Positions 45,841-57,414 of a DNA stretch of 64,000 bases are shown here, piece after piece. Below the pieces are notes generated by a model. That model was given only the letters and a program-made list of their open reading frames with translations. It was not told the DNA's origin and searched no databases. Position 1 is the stretch's first letter. Each line of letters begins with the position of its first letter. The DNA comes from Aurelia coerulea (lineage: Eukaryota; Cnidaria; Scyphozoa; Semaeostomeae; Ulmaridae). Made by a program: the position numbers and the translations under genes. The stretch is from contig CM076957.1 of assembly GCA_039566865.1 (NCBI GenBank), positions 12,595,896 to 12,659,895 on the forward strand. Direction: 5' to 3'.

Positions 45841-45879
45841 TTATCCTTTGTGTTCAGTTTCAAGGGAATTCTCAATAAC

Positions 45880-46500
45880 AATGCAATTTTTGCGTCAATT
45901 TGCATGTTCAGCAATAGACTGGCTACACAATCTCTGTATGCTCCTTAGAACTGATGTGTCGCTAATACAGAGACTTGTTGCCAAACAGCATCTGAAATCG
46001 GACTAACTTGATAGCCTCGTTTTCATAAGCACCACAGGCGTAAAATGCGGACCACGGAATTAATATCTTGGCTGTTGTTGCTGCTGTGATCAGCAATCAT
46101 CAAAGATGACTCTAGAAAACAACTCGTTGATACCAAGTTTTATTCATGTGAATTTGAAAGAATTGCAGACAGTTTATGACTCTGACAACATTAAGCATGG
46201 ACAGTGAACACAAAATTTAAATTTCATAGGAGTTCAGAGAGACCAAAGATAAAGGAATCAAAGACTTGACAAGATACTGTAAGACATTACATCATTATTA
46301 AACATTATCATTAGCAATAGGTTAAGTGGTATCAGTACAAGGAATTTTCAAGAGGAATCTTCTTTACAGTATATTTGCTCCAAGTGATTTGCTTCATCAG
46401 ATAATCTGTCTCCAAGATAAATGCCATATAAATGCATACTGATGACAGGTATCATAATTATGAAGCAAATGTCTTGCTTTAAACAAACCCCTATGGATTA
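45880..46500. other. No recognisable gene
   Basis: Nothing supported on either strand. Confidence 0.5.
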
Positions 46501-46503
46501 AAA

Positions 46504-46594
46504 ATATTGGTTAAAATTTGTTTACATAAAGATGGATACTATAAGAGGCAGATGCAAACAACGGAAACTTTTCTTAGCACACTGAGGCCTTTCC
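46504..46594 (-). repeat. PLE A pseudo-LTR end fragment
   Basis: Matches 8169-8256 closely (ATATTGG...GTTTACATAAAG, AAACTTTTCTTAGCACACTG AGGCC). It retains the 3' half of the hammerhead-like motif (GAAAGGCCTC AGTGTG) but the CTGATGA half is gone. Confidence 0.75.
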
Positions 46595-46723
46595 CCAACC
46601 CTAACCCTTTTTAATTGAGGATAAAAAACATTGACATCAATGTGGTTAAGTAACAAGTACTTGTTAAATCAAAAGCAAAAAATTATATCATCCTTTTCCT
46701 TTTTGTATGTGATCCAAAAACAG

Positions 46724-46890
46724 GGAGGGGGGGGGGGTTCTTCTATGGTAAAGGTACCTGGGGATGTGCGCCATGAGCAAGGGTACTTTTTGGACATCTA
46801 GTCCAGCCAAGGGTATCATTTTTACAGAAAGTGGTCCAGCCAAGGGTACCATTTTTGAAAAAGTTAGTCTAGCCAACAGTACCTCTTTAA
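46724..46890. repeat. G-run and imperfect tandem repeat
   Basis: G-run at about 46724-46737, then three imperfect units of about 45 bp containing CCAGCCAAGGGTA(C/T)CATTTTT. No protein assigned. Confidence 0.55.
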
Positions 46891-47690
46891 ATATGCTCGT
46901 GGCAGAGCCCTACGCAAAATTTAGCCAAGAACCCCCTCCCCTCGCGGATAAAACACCAGACAAAACATTGCTTGATGTACTAAGGCAAGAACGAGAAATA
47001 AAATGTTGGATTAATTTATTACCAGGCAACGTGGACCATTTTTGGTCATGTTCAAAAAACACCATAACGTTTTTTCATTAAAAAATTTAAAGATTATTAA
47101 ATTGCTTTATTTGGCAAATCATGCAATGCATTCAAACCAAAACAAATGTTGGGGTGATAAAGTACAACAGACCAGCATTGCCAAGTATCATGCTTGCAGT
47201 TAGATAATAATAGAAATTGAACTACACGACCCAAATGTAAGCGAAAACATCACTAACCTGAAGTAGACAAGGCAGTGTACTGACAAGACAACCGACACTT
47301 GACTTAGGCCTACACTGCTGTCTCGAAAATGCCTCTGAAATTGCAACAGCATTACATTTTGCCATTTCCCCTGTTAGAGCACCACAAACATATGTCTCTT
47401 CCCATTGCTCACTTTATCATGCCAAATAGCTAGCTAAATTCCTTCCGCTTCATTTGCTTTTCTGGTCTTCAGGTCGATCAAGCTGTGACGAGAGCGCCGG
47501 TCGCCATTGCTTCTTCCTGAAAAACGCAGACCAAACAGGCCTCTTCTTCAAAGGGAGGTTTTACAGTAAAAATAAGTAAAGAGAAGAAAAATTGATTGGC
47601 TACAAAATAATTTACCATTGTTTTAGCCAAAATGCTCCAATCAGATTACAAGCCCGTTTTTCGTTCTGAAAATTCCGATTTGAGACACTC
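46890..47690. other. No recognisable gene
   Basis: Short ORFs only. A minus-strand ATGGCGACC near 47508 stops after nine codons. Confidence 0.5.
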
Positions 47691-47697
47691 TCTGGCA

Positions 47698-47758
47698 ACT
47701 AGTCCCTCATTGAGCTGGCCATCAGCAACAACAACAACAGCGAAATTGAGGGACTAGT
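47698..47758. repeat. 61-bp inverted-repeat unit (ACTAGTCCCTCA)
   Basis: ACTAGTCCCTCA at 47698-47709 and its exact complement at 47747-47758 with a (CAA)n-containing centre. Possibly a very small MITE; no target duplication is certain. Confidence 0.5.
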
Positions 47759-48175
47759 GTAGCTAGTCTAGTTCAGCAAGTCGTTTCCAATGCCTTTCAA
47801 TTTAAGAACAATGCAGGAAGACAATAAGAGATGTTACGTTACCAAGTGAAAACAATAGCGATAGAGTCTAGGTGCTTTTCTGCCTGGAAATGTTTGAAAT
47901 GGACAGTAAACACTCACAGTTTACAGTTTGAAATCGTTCGAAAAACATGCCACAATGTTTGGCAAACTGGCCCTAACTTACTTGAAAGGTGCACCATGGC
48001 TGAGGTAACAGATTTTCGTACTTTCGGGTTGACTGGACCAATTGTTATGGAGAAAGTGCAGAAAATCTATCAGTTAACACTTTTTTTAAAAGATGAATTC
48101 AGACTATATCAAATTTCATTCTGCTTTTATCGTTAACTGTGGAAATTATTTGAAATTATCACTCGATCGTGAAAG

Positions 48176-48722
48176 ATAGACCAGGCTCTAACTGAGCAAA
48201 GTGCCACCAGGAGAGGTAGAAATTTTCATATAGTTTTTTTAAACCAATTTTTGGCGAGGAATCCGAATTTCTTGGGTAAACGGTCGAATTCCGGAGAAAT
48301 TCCGAGAACGGGGGCTATGTATGTCCAGGGTCGGTAGAAATCACCTTGAAGGCGATAGAACAGGCAGGAGGACTGGACTGCACGTCATTTGAGCAAAAAA
48401 GCCCCCAATTCACACAAAGAGATGTTCCATTTATCATTAAATTACAAACCAGCAGTCCCCTCATCTTAATGTTATGCCATTATGTGACATCCAGGGGGGA
48501 CTTCCAAAAAGATGTTCATGTTTGAAGAAAGAGGCAAACTTGTATTCCTCTGGTTGTTTTAAAGGTATCATGAATAGATCCCGCAGCAACCAATATTTGA
48601 TAATATACAAAGTTTTCTTTCATTTGGAGCCATTTGTGAAATACTTTTGTCGGACAATGATCACAGAAAATCGTAAGATATGATCCGAAATGGAGGAAAA
48701 ATACCAAATTGTACCCAATACC
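48176..48722 (+). repeat. Left arm of a 4-kb inverted-repeat pair
   Basis: Begins AGACCAGGCTCTAACTGA and is repeated in inverse at 51684-52246 with roughly 80 percent identity by eye (CCGAATTTCTTGGGTAAACG and CCCCCAATTCACACAAAGAG are shared exactly). No coding function is recognised. Confidence 0.75.
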
Positions 48723-50080
48723 ATACGCTATTTTGAAATTAGCAGTCTTTGATGATATTATGTACCAGCAGGTCTACGCAGCAGCTATTGGCTCACCTTT
48801 AGAGTCAGCGTTTGATAAATCATGGTTTAGCTGTAGCCTGCTGGCGGCAGTCTTCCGCTGTCTTCTATCTGGCATATGTCCCAGTACCGCAGTCGCGCCT
48901 AAAATACCATAACAATGCCATAGGGATCAAGAAAAGTTAATATGGTCAAGGTTTTTCCAAGTCAGTACGGTACGGCAGCCATCATGGATGTGGCTGCCAT
49001 CTGTAAGAGAAGAACTGGTTTTCATTTGAATTGAAAAGGCTGCAGCACGCCAGCTGCATAATGGTCCCGGCAATATCTGTAGCAATAACTGCAAGATAGA
49101 AACTATAGGCTTTACGTTTTTTTGGTTTCTAAAACAGCCTGTCTGATGATTGCATTGAAACCTACAAGTTTACCGTCATTATGTCGAAGATTCCTTTCCA
49201 TCTTCTTTACACCGCAGGTTTAGTTTGAGATTTTCCTTAATAATCTTAATTCCTCATACCTCTCTCTAAAAATTCACCTCAAAATGGAATGAAGGGGGGA
49301 AAACTCCAAACTTCACGTACTTATTGAGAAAAATGGCACTAGATCGCTTGCCAGTGTGTACGAGAAGCCAACATTTACTGGGTAATATGCATTCCTTTAG
49401 TCCTATAAAATGCAAAAATAGCCTCTTGAAAGCATCAATTCACATAGCACAACAAATTTGCTTTCCTACGATACTTAATTTGGAAATCAGAAACATTAAA
49501 AACGATTTCTTGTGGACAGCTACCCAACATATCAGTTCTAAAATGAAGAATTTAAATTCAGAGCCAACATTTGGTTTAAACAAGTGTCCTGCTTATCCCA
49601 AGCTGCCTTGGGCTAGCAATGTTTCTTACAGTTTTGAGAATCAACTTGAAGCGTCCATCTCGAAAGAGTTGCAGTGCTGATAGTTGTTGCGGGGTCTTCC
49701 ACACTTACTTCTCGTAAGTATATGTTGTATGCTGCATTTCTCACAGATTGGTTTTACATGGTTAAACCGTACGTCCTAGTAGTGATTCGTCAGAAGCCTG
49801 CGAAGTAAATTGGGAGCAGTCAAAATGGACTTGCTGAGGTAAAAATGCAGAGTCAAAACAATGTGACTCTGCTGTCAATAGTATAGCCTGTCACCAGGAC
49901 TTATCTGAGAGCGTGGAGGAGGGAAAAGAGAGGGAAGGGCCTGTAGGAATGGGCTACATTTTCAAATTCCATATACCTGAGTTGAGGTATATAGCTTTCT
50001 TATCATTGTTCCTTGAAATTGATAATGTGATGTCCCACAATAATATATTTGAGTAGTAACATGCCAGATTGATCAATTAA
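48723..50080. other. No recognisable gene; inner inverted match near 49950
   Basis: An ORF at 49324-49680 (118 codons) matches no family I know. The stretch 49948-49985 (GGGCTACATTTTCAAATTCC) has an inverted partner near 51440, so the inverted repeat is not limited to the outer arms. Confidence 0.4.
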
Positions 50081-51333
50081 CCCTATCCAGACTGAGGGGG
50101 GGCTCATTCAGCCCCCCACATGCTTAACTGAGCACTGCTCCAAATTGGTTCAACGAACCAGGAAATGGTTTTTTTGACTTTTAGTTTCTATCCTTTTGAA
50201 GTGTGATTTTGTTTGAAATTTGGAAAAAAAATTCAGGGGGGTGCGGGATGGCTGTTTTTTTCAGAGTGGTCGGGGCCAACTTTTAGGTAAGCTGCTTATG
50301 GATGTAATTCCAGATCACCTCATTTGATAGTATCCTTTTTACTTTCTATACTTATAATCTATAAGGTCTCTTTAATTTTTTCCAGGAACAATAGACCAAT
50401 TATGTGTCACGTGACCTTATTAATGACGTCATCTTTAAGAAAATGGCAAAAATTAGTTAGTAGTCTTTCTGCAAGGATATTTCGACCCCAAATGTTTTAC
50501 ATCGGCAATAAATAGATTAAAGCTGATCAGCAGGGTTGTTTTCACATACGCTATGTAATTTTGTTTGAATTTTGTGCACCATTGGTCGCAAACGGTATAA
50601 GATTCCCCGGTGGTATCCTCACATAGTACTACTAACGATCATTTTTCATGCATATCTTGAGAATCTGTTTTACAGTGAGAATTTTTTGACTTGAAAGTGT
50701 TTAGTTTGTCAAGATATTATCAAAATTTCATCAAATTACTATCCTCAATCCCCTATTTCCCCCTTCCTTCTTTCTTCCAACTCATTTGCTTACTACTGGG
50801 GGAAAATGCTGATGTCAGCACTTTTTGCAATAATCAAAACAAAAGTTTCAAAAGAAAAAATTAAGGATGCAACGAACTCTTATCATTGAAGTAGTTTTCA
50901 TTGTAATATATGGAGAAATGCTCTATTACGGCTGCATTTGTCATTTTTCGGAAAAACAAGAATTTTAATCTCTCTGTCCGCCATCTTGGATTTGCTAAAA
51001 TCAAATTTTTCGCTTTAAAAGTATATTTTCACCTTCTAACAATGCTTTGATTAGCATAATTTGGTTTCATGAATTAATCTTAGGAAATTATAAAGATTTA
51101 GAAAAAAGTGGATTTTTTCATTTTTTTCGTGAACACGTGCCAGTTGGTCTTGAATAATTATGACGTCATATCTATTTTTAGAATTATTTTTGTGAAAAGT
51201 AATAGATCATAAGCATGGCTACCTGCGTGGTGAGTTTCGTCTTCGTAAGTGAAGGAATGGCGATTTTAGAGAGGGGGGGCTGAATGAGCCCCCCCAGCCT
51301 TCTAGTAGCTCAAAAAGCCCAGTCTGGATAGGG
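50081..51333. mobile_element. piggyBac-like non-autonomous element 3 (TTAA target)
   Basis: 1253 bp flanked by TTAA (50077-50080, 51334-51337). Terminal inverted repeat CCCTATCCAGACTG. GC-clamped palindromes with CTCATTCA/TGAATGAG centres at 50096-50117 and 51273-51295. No ORF of note. The third member of the group with 3184 and 19074. Confidence 0.85.
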
Positions 51334-51683
51334 TTAAACAATTTTCGTCACTTGTAGTATTGAATTTTGGGAGAAATAACGATAACCTTCTGTACCTCAG
51401 ATTAGGTATATGGATTTCAGAAATGTAGCCTATTGCTACAGGTTATCTTCTACCTTTATTATCAGTCTTGAAGCTCCAGAAACATGTGCTGTGAATTATA
51501 CCGCCAAATCCTTTCGCATCACTAGTATAATGCGTCCTCAGCTCCATTTTGGACCCTTGAGCCGTTACACATCGAGGCTATAACCCCATTCTTTCCAAAT
51601 GAAATAAATTTGTTCGTTCAATGCAAATTTTCAAATGACCAAAGAAAACTTTAATAAACTCTTTAACCGGCTAATTTACTAAG

Positions 51684-52246
51684 AGTGCACGGTATTTTGT
51701 ACAATGTGGTATAATTCTTTCATTTCGGATCATAGCTGACGATTTTCTGTGATCAGTGTCAGACGAAAATATTTCACAAATGGTTCCAAAGGAAAGAAAA
51801 CTTTGTACATTGCTGAATATTGGTTGTAGTGGGATCCATTCATGATACCTTTGAGACAACCAGAGGAATACAAGTTTTGCGTCTTTTTCTTCAAAGATGT
51901 ACATCTTTTTGTAAGTCCCCCCCCCCTGGATTGTCATATCATGGCATACCATTAAGATAAGGGGACTGCTGGTTTGTAATTTAATGATAAATGGAACATC
52001 TCTTTGTGTGAATTGGGGGCTTTTTTGCTCAAAATGACGTGCAGTCCAGTCCTCCTGCCTGTTCTATCGCCTCCAAGGTGATTTCTACCGACCCTGGACA
52101 TACATTACCCCCATTCTCGGAATTTCTCATAAATTCGACCGTTTACCCAAGAAATTCGGATTCCTCACCAAAAATTGGTCTAGAAAAACTAGATGAGAAT
52201 TTCTACCTCTCCTGGTGGTACCTTGTTCAGTTAGAGCCTGGTCTAA
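51684..52246 (-). repeat. Right arm of the inverted-repeat pair
   Basis: Inverse of 48176-48722. A 93-codon minus ORF (51671-51952) lies here; the left copy has the same region with shifts, so coding is doubtful. Confidence 0.75.
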
Positions 52247-52476
52247 GAAGGGTCTATGAAGCCATTATAAGTTTTGATGAATTCGAAGTACGTCAATGAT
52301 GTACACCAACTTGGCACAAAATATCTGATGTTGATTTCTGTAGTATGGGGGAAATGGGAATAAATTTTAGTTGACTGTTAATGTAAACTGGTGTGATTTC
52401 ATTTGTGTAACGGGGGCGGTTTTTCCCCTGCGGAGCAGTCAGTACAGAAGACTTTGCCTGGTTTGGCATGCCAACT

Positions 52477-52893
52477 TTTTTTTTTTTTTTATATATAATC
52501 AATTAAAATTTACAAACTCAACAAGTACATCTACTGTGCCTATCATGGCGGGAATAGACACTAGGTCATCGGAGTCCCCACCATGAAAGGCACTTACAAT
52601 TCAAAAATTACAATATACTGAAAGAAAAAAAACAACAAACTAAAAGAAAAAGTTAATGTCTGTCTCACATTTGATGTGAGGCTAACTTTTTTTTTTTTTT
52701 ATATAATCAATTAAAATTTACAAACTCAACAAGTACATCTACTGTGCCTATCATGGCGGGAATAGACACTAGGTCATCGGAGTTCCCACCATGAAAGGCA
52801 CTTACAATTCAAAAATTACAATATACTGAAAGAAAAAAAACAACAAACTAAAAGAAAAAGTTAATGTCTGTCTCACATTTGATGTGAGGCAAT
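52477..52893 (-). repeat. Tandem duplication of the LINE 3' end (about 208 bp x 2)
   Basis: Two copies nearly identical, each starting (plus strand) with a T14-18 run and TATAATCAATTAAAATTTAC and ending CACATTTGATGTGAGGC. In LINE sense this is UTR end plus A-tail, twice. Confidence 0.9.
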
Positions 52894-53260
52894 GACATCA
52901 AAACATTTTATAATTTGGGAGAAAATAGATGCAAGGCAGTTAACAGAGGGCCCTACGTGCGGACAAACAGCCGCCGCCCCTCGCCACACGTGCCACCCCC
53001 ACCGGGATAACACATGAAACTAAAGGCCAGCAGGCGCCCATCCACACAGCAGGACCCCATCCACCCACCACCCCGCACCCTAAGATAAAAATTTACAGTT
53101 GTCTATCGCCTAACATCAAATGAGAGACAGAATTTTCTACAAAAACTACCAAAATCACTCAAAAGGATATTGGGGGGGGGGGGATGCTGCTGCTTTGTTT
53201 ACACTTCAATCGAATCTCTTCGTTGCCTTGATGTAAGTAATTGTTGCTTCCATAATCATC

Positions 53261-55207
53261 CTATTTGTAATTAGGGTTAGGTCTGCATTTCCAAAATAAG
53301 ATTAAATGGCATAAGGATTGTGTGTCCAATCCAACTATATCTAACCCAGGAATATCTGATAAGCTGCCAAGAAGATCTCTTCGTGCTTCTTCGAAAAAAT
53401 GGCAGTGCAGGAGGAAATGCTCACTATCTTCATCAGCAGTACCACACCGGCAGACAGGATTGAGGCAGTCAAAGTTATGTCTGAATCTATGCTCATTTAG
53501 TCCACTAAACTTTAGTCGCAAATTCGACAAGTGCCTAATTCCAGCAATATCATTTATACCGTAAATTGAATTCTTATTGGGTCTTATCATCGCAAGTAAT
53601 TTGCGCTTAAACTCAGAAATTGACGTTGAATTTTTTGTTTCATTATCAAGCAAATTCCACTCAAAAGGAGCATTTTGAAAATAGGTGTTCGAGTATCGCG
53701 CAGTTCTTCCAACATTTTGGTGATACATTCTCATATTTCGAAAATTGTAGCTTACGTTTCGCTCAGGGGGAATTTCAGCAAACAAATAATCTGGGGAATG
53801 GGATTTTGTCAAATTGTAAAAATGAGACAGTCGTCTATACCATCTCCTGAGATACAAGTCCTCCCAGCCAAGTTCCCTGTAAAGACGTTCCCTGCTTGTT
53901 CCTCTCCATGCACCAGCTACCGCTAGGGCAGCACAATACTGAGTTTTTTCAAGTCTCTGTGTAAACTTTAGACGCATTTGAGGATCGTATTTATGATAAA
54001 TGATATCTCCATAATCAAGATGTGGTCTAACATAAAGCTTATATATTTGATCTAAAATATCTCTCGTAACATACTTGGAAAGGTATCTTATCATCCCGAT
54101 GCCGCGCCTCGCTTTTTGTATTGCCTCTCTAATGTGACTTTGAAAGTCTAGCTTGGAATCAAGGATCATACCAAGATGCTTGTGCTCACTCTTTCTTGCT
54201 ACGTCAGCATTACCAAAAGACAAAGGGGGATGGATTGGTTTGACCCTCTTGGCAGAGAAAATGACTTCTTCCGTTTTCTCAGTATTAAATTTCATTTTCC
54301 ATTGCCACGCCCATAGTCGTACCCTCTCCAAATCTCTATCTAGTTCTTCTGCAGTTTTGAGCTCATCATAGACAGCTGTAAAAAGCGATGTGTCATCAGC
54401 AAAGAGCTTGATATCGCATCTAACATTCTCAACAAGGTCATTAATGTATACAAGGAAAAGAAGTGGTCCCAAAACCGATCCTTGGGGTACTCCTGCCGAT
54501 ATGTCTGCCCATTCAGAATTTTTACCATTCAGCAAGACCCGTTGTTTACGATTAGAAAGGAAATTTCGAATTAAATTGAGGAGCTTCCCAGATATACCGT
54601 TACACTCAAGTTTATACAGTAATCCTTCGTGCCATACCTTGTCAAAAGCCTTAGAAAAATCTAAGAAAACAGCACGTGTTTCCCTGCTAGGTGTCTCTTC
54701 AAAACCAGTATAAATTGTATGAGATATGGACAGCAACTGATTTATTGTTGAGTCACCAGGACGAATACCCGACTGATGGGCAGTCAGGAGACTGTTAGCT
54801 CAAAAGTGATCGTACATCGAATCAAACAATAATTTTTCAAACAATTTTCCAAAAACAGGAAGTAAAGAAATTGGGCGATAGTTGTTTCTACATTGTCTGC
54901 TACCCTTCTTATGAACAGGGATAATGTTTGCCTTTTTCCAAAATGAGGGATACTGACCGGTTTCAAGACATTCCTCAAAAATCGTACAAAGGGGTTCAAC
55001 AATTGTGGAGTCACATATTTTTATCATAGCTATGGCAATATTATCACAGCCATGTGCCTTTGAGGAATCAAGTGCTCGTATCAATTTGACCACTTTTTGC
55101 CTGTCAATCTCTACATTTTCAAGAATGGAGTCGCACCTAGGCCGAAAATTTGGGAGAGTGCTTCCTGTTGGTATAGCACAGCACTGTTCGATGAAAAAGT
55201 TATTTAA
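53261..55207 (-). pseudogene. LINE reverse transcriptase with one in-frame stop
   Basis: From 55207 down: LNNFFIEQCC, VHKKGSRQCRNNYRPISLLP, MYDHF, an in-frame TGA at 54802-54800, QSGIRPGDSTINQLLSIS, VFLDFSKAFDKVWHEGLL, AGVPQGSVLGPLLF, LFADDTSLF, LGMILDSKLDFQ, YVRPHLDYGDIIYHKYD, and the C-terminal CRCGTADEDSEHFLLHC knuckle. Both catalytic motifs are intact; the TGA is the only stop in about 650 codons. It is joined to the endonuclease by a one-base shift near 55200-55210. Confidence 0.92.
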
Positions 55208-56460
55208 GTAAAGTAGCTTTGGTTTGTACATTTGTGATGAACAGTCCATTTTCTAATAACGGAGGAATATTGATGGTTTTCTTCTTGTTGATAAGCCTAT
55301 TCAAGGTGGACCAATAACTCTTTATACCCTCATTTGGATCAGAGAGCTTCCTTCCAAGTCTTTTGAAATATTCTTCCTTACCATTCAAAATAATTTTAGA
55401 TGTTTCGTTTCGAACACGTTTTACATTATTCCAATCCTGGTCCCTTCTTCCTCGCTGGCAAAAATTCCTATAAACTTTCTGCTTGCGCTTGATGGCTGTT
55501 TTTATTCGAGGAGTAATCCAGGGTGGGTCCTTGTCACAACACTTAATGCACTTAATGACCTTGTTGGGAATATAAGAAGTCAGCGTGACGTAGATGGACG
55601 CTGTAAAAACCTCAGTCATTTCCTCTGAACCAAGGTTATCAAACCGGGTATGCCAATCTATAGCCTGAAGGTCGTGATGAATATTTTGCATGTTTGCCTT
55701 AGAGTAATCCCAGATTGTTCTTTTGTATGGTGGTGGGGACGGTATAGAAATGTTTATTTTGCCATACACTATTTGATGTTGACAGTGCTCATCTAAGGAA
55801 GGGTGAACTCCATAATCAGAAAATAAATTTGACTGATCAGTTATGATTGGATCAATGCAAGACATACTATCGTCCCGAATGTTCGTAGGCTCTTCAATTA
55901 ACTGATTTAGATTATTAACCTCGATCAGTTCTTCCAATGCTGTCCCCTCTGGTTGCTGGACATCCCCTGCCCACCATTGTGAAGATCTACAATTAAAATC
56001 CCCCGTGAGAATCAAAGAATGCATGGTTTTCAGCTTTGATTTTTTCCACTATCCTCTATGTTCAAATTGCACACTATTCTGACTAGGACTTCGATATAGG
56101 GTGACAAAGAACACTTTTTTACGTGAAATGATGACTTCGGTAACGATCAACTCTTGCAATTCTTCGAGATCATTTCTACGTTTTATGGGTAGGTCTTCGC
56201 GAAAATATACACAAGCTCCCCCAACTTTGGAGTTACTTGGATGGTCACTTCTAAATATATCTCTACTGAAACCCTCTATGAAGATTTCATCATTGCTAAT
56301 GGATCTATCTAACATGGATTCAGAAATAGCTATGACATCAAAATGGTGTACAGAGTTGTAAGCTTCTATTAAAGAGGTCTTTATACCACCCCTAGCACAA
56401 ATACTATTCAAATTCCAATGGCAAAATTTAAAGCAACTTAAATGCTAACTTGCGTCACTT
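55200..56460 (-). pseudogene. LINE APE-type endonuclease with one in-frame stop
   Basis: CHWNLNSICARGGIKTSLIE, VIAISESMLD (catalytic Glu), GGACVYFREDLP, FVTLYRSPSQN, then a TAG near 56047, then LILTGDFNCRSSQWWAGD, SCIDPIITDQ, and DEHCQH where SDH is usual. The domain nicks target DNA for RT priming. It is followed by the usual basic linker (WITPRIKTAIKRKQKVYRNF) and ends with a stop at 55200 after the shift. Confidence 0.88.
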
Positions 56461-56730
56461 ATATACAGTTTATATAGGTTTCCTTAACTCACAACATTTA
56501 GCATTGTGAAAAGTTCCTGACAAGCATTTATTTTCCATTTCTGCGGCGAGTTTCTTGCGTTTTTCGTTATGCTTGTGCGATTCCAAAGTCAGTTGTGCGG
56601 CAGTGCCAATGACGTCATCAGCATGAAGTACGGCTTTTTGATGGTCAAAAGAGAAATCAGGACCATCGAAAATACTAAGGTGCGTGAAGTTTGTTTTCCT
56701 GTACGACGCCATTGTCTAAATAAAGTTCAG

Positions 56731-56862
56731 ACAATGTCTGCCAAAAGTCTTGGAGCACATTTGATATTTTTGCCCTTTTTTGCGATTTCCCCCATCTCCC
56801 CCTCAGCGTATTTTCAAGAAATGGCCTAAGTGTTCCAAATACTTTTGGCGGGCATTGTAGCC
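56731..56862. mobile_element. Short MITE with CCAAAAGT(C/A)TTGGAACAC ends
   Basis: CAATGTCTGCCAAAAGTCTTGGAGCAC on the left and the inverse of CAATGCCCGCCAAAAGTATT TGGAACAC on the right. Same family as 62005-62442. Target duplication not clear; TA follows on the right. Confidence 0.6.
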
Positions 56863-56894
56863 ATGGTGATTTGATATCATAGGTATCTTCCAAG

Positions 56895-57195
56895 AGCTTT
56901 TCAACTTCGCTTTTTAGACTATAATTTTCAAAACAATTATTCTTTGAGATGCTTCAATTGTTCTTGAAATTAATTGTCTATTGGGGAATGGGTCCCTGCA
57001 TTGCATTCCATTGTTAACGTTGTTTGTATCAAAGACAGCGTGCTTATTCTGGAGGAGTGGCACGAGTTTATCATTTTCAGCACATTTTTATTCTATTTGT
57101 TTAATCAATTAGGGTCATCGTCATGTGTTTATAATTCTTTTCAATAGCAGAACTAAAAATGTTGACGTCCATTATATCAAATCATGGTTTAGACC
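56895..57195. other. No recognisable gene
   Basis: Nothing supported. Confidence 0.5.
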
Positions 57196-57199
57196 CTCT

Positions 57200-57413
57200 C
57201 TGAAACCTCTGGCTGAAGTTCCTCTCCAAATTTTAACTTTATGAGCTTGAATCTCCGGTGTTTGGTGGACACGTTTTCAATGCAAGATGCATGCATTTAC
57301 GTTGAAGATTAAATATTTAGCTGTGGACTCAGGAAGCTCTAATATCTTATCGCTTCGTTTCTTCCTCCAGTCAAAGGGGGTATTTTTTTCTGAGACACAC
57401 GGTGTGTAGCTAT
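57200..57413. mobile_element. Half copy of a TA-MITE end
   Basis: Matches the right 215 bp of the MITE at 38141-38925, including CTCCGGTGTTTGGTGG, CAGTCAAA(A)GGGGGTA and the end TGAGACACACGG, with the last bases mutated. The left half is not found. Confidence 0.7.
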
Positions 57414-57414
57414 G

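Larger units (their letters stand above)
52477..56460 (-). mobile_element. jockey/CR1-like LINE with long 3' UTR and poly(A)
   Basis: Minus strand: endonuclease from about 56440, RT, stop at 53261, a 3' UTR with a C12-13 run near 53172, then a 3' end repeated in tandem, each copy ending in a poly(A) run. The 5' end is not defined. An 80-codon ORF just upstream (56712-56470) could be part of an ORF1 but matches nothing I know. Confidence 0.85.

Noticed and set aside
47486..47512. Minus-strand ATGGCGACC start as a host gene
   Set aside because: The frame stops after nine codons and no splice donor is convincing.
51671..51952. 93-codon minus ORF
   Set aside because: It lies in an inverted-repeat arm; the other copy is shifted, so selection for coding is unlikely.
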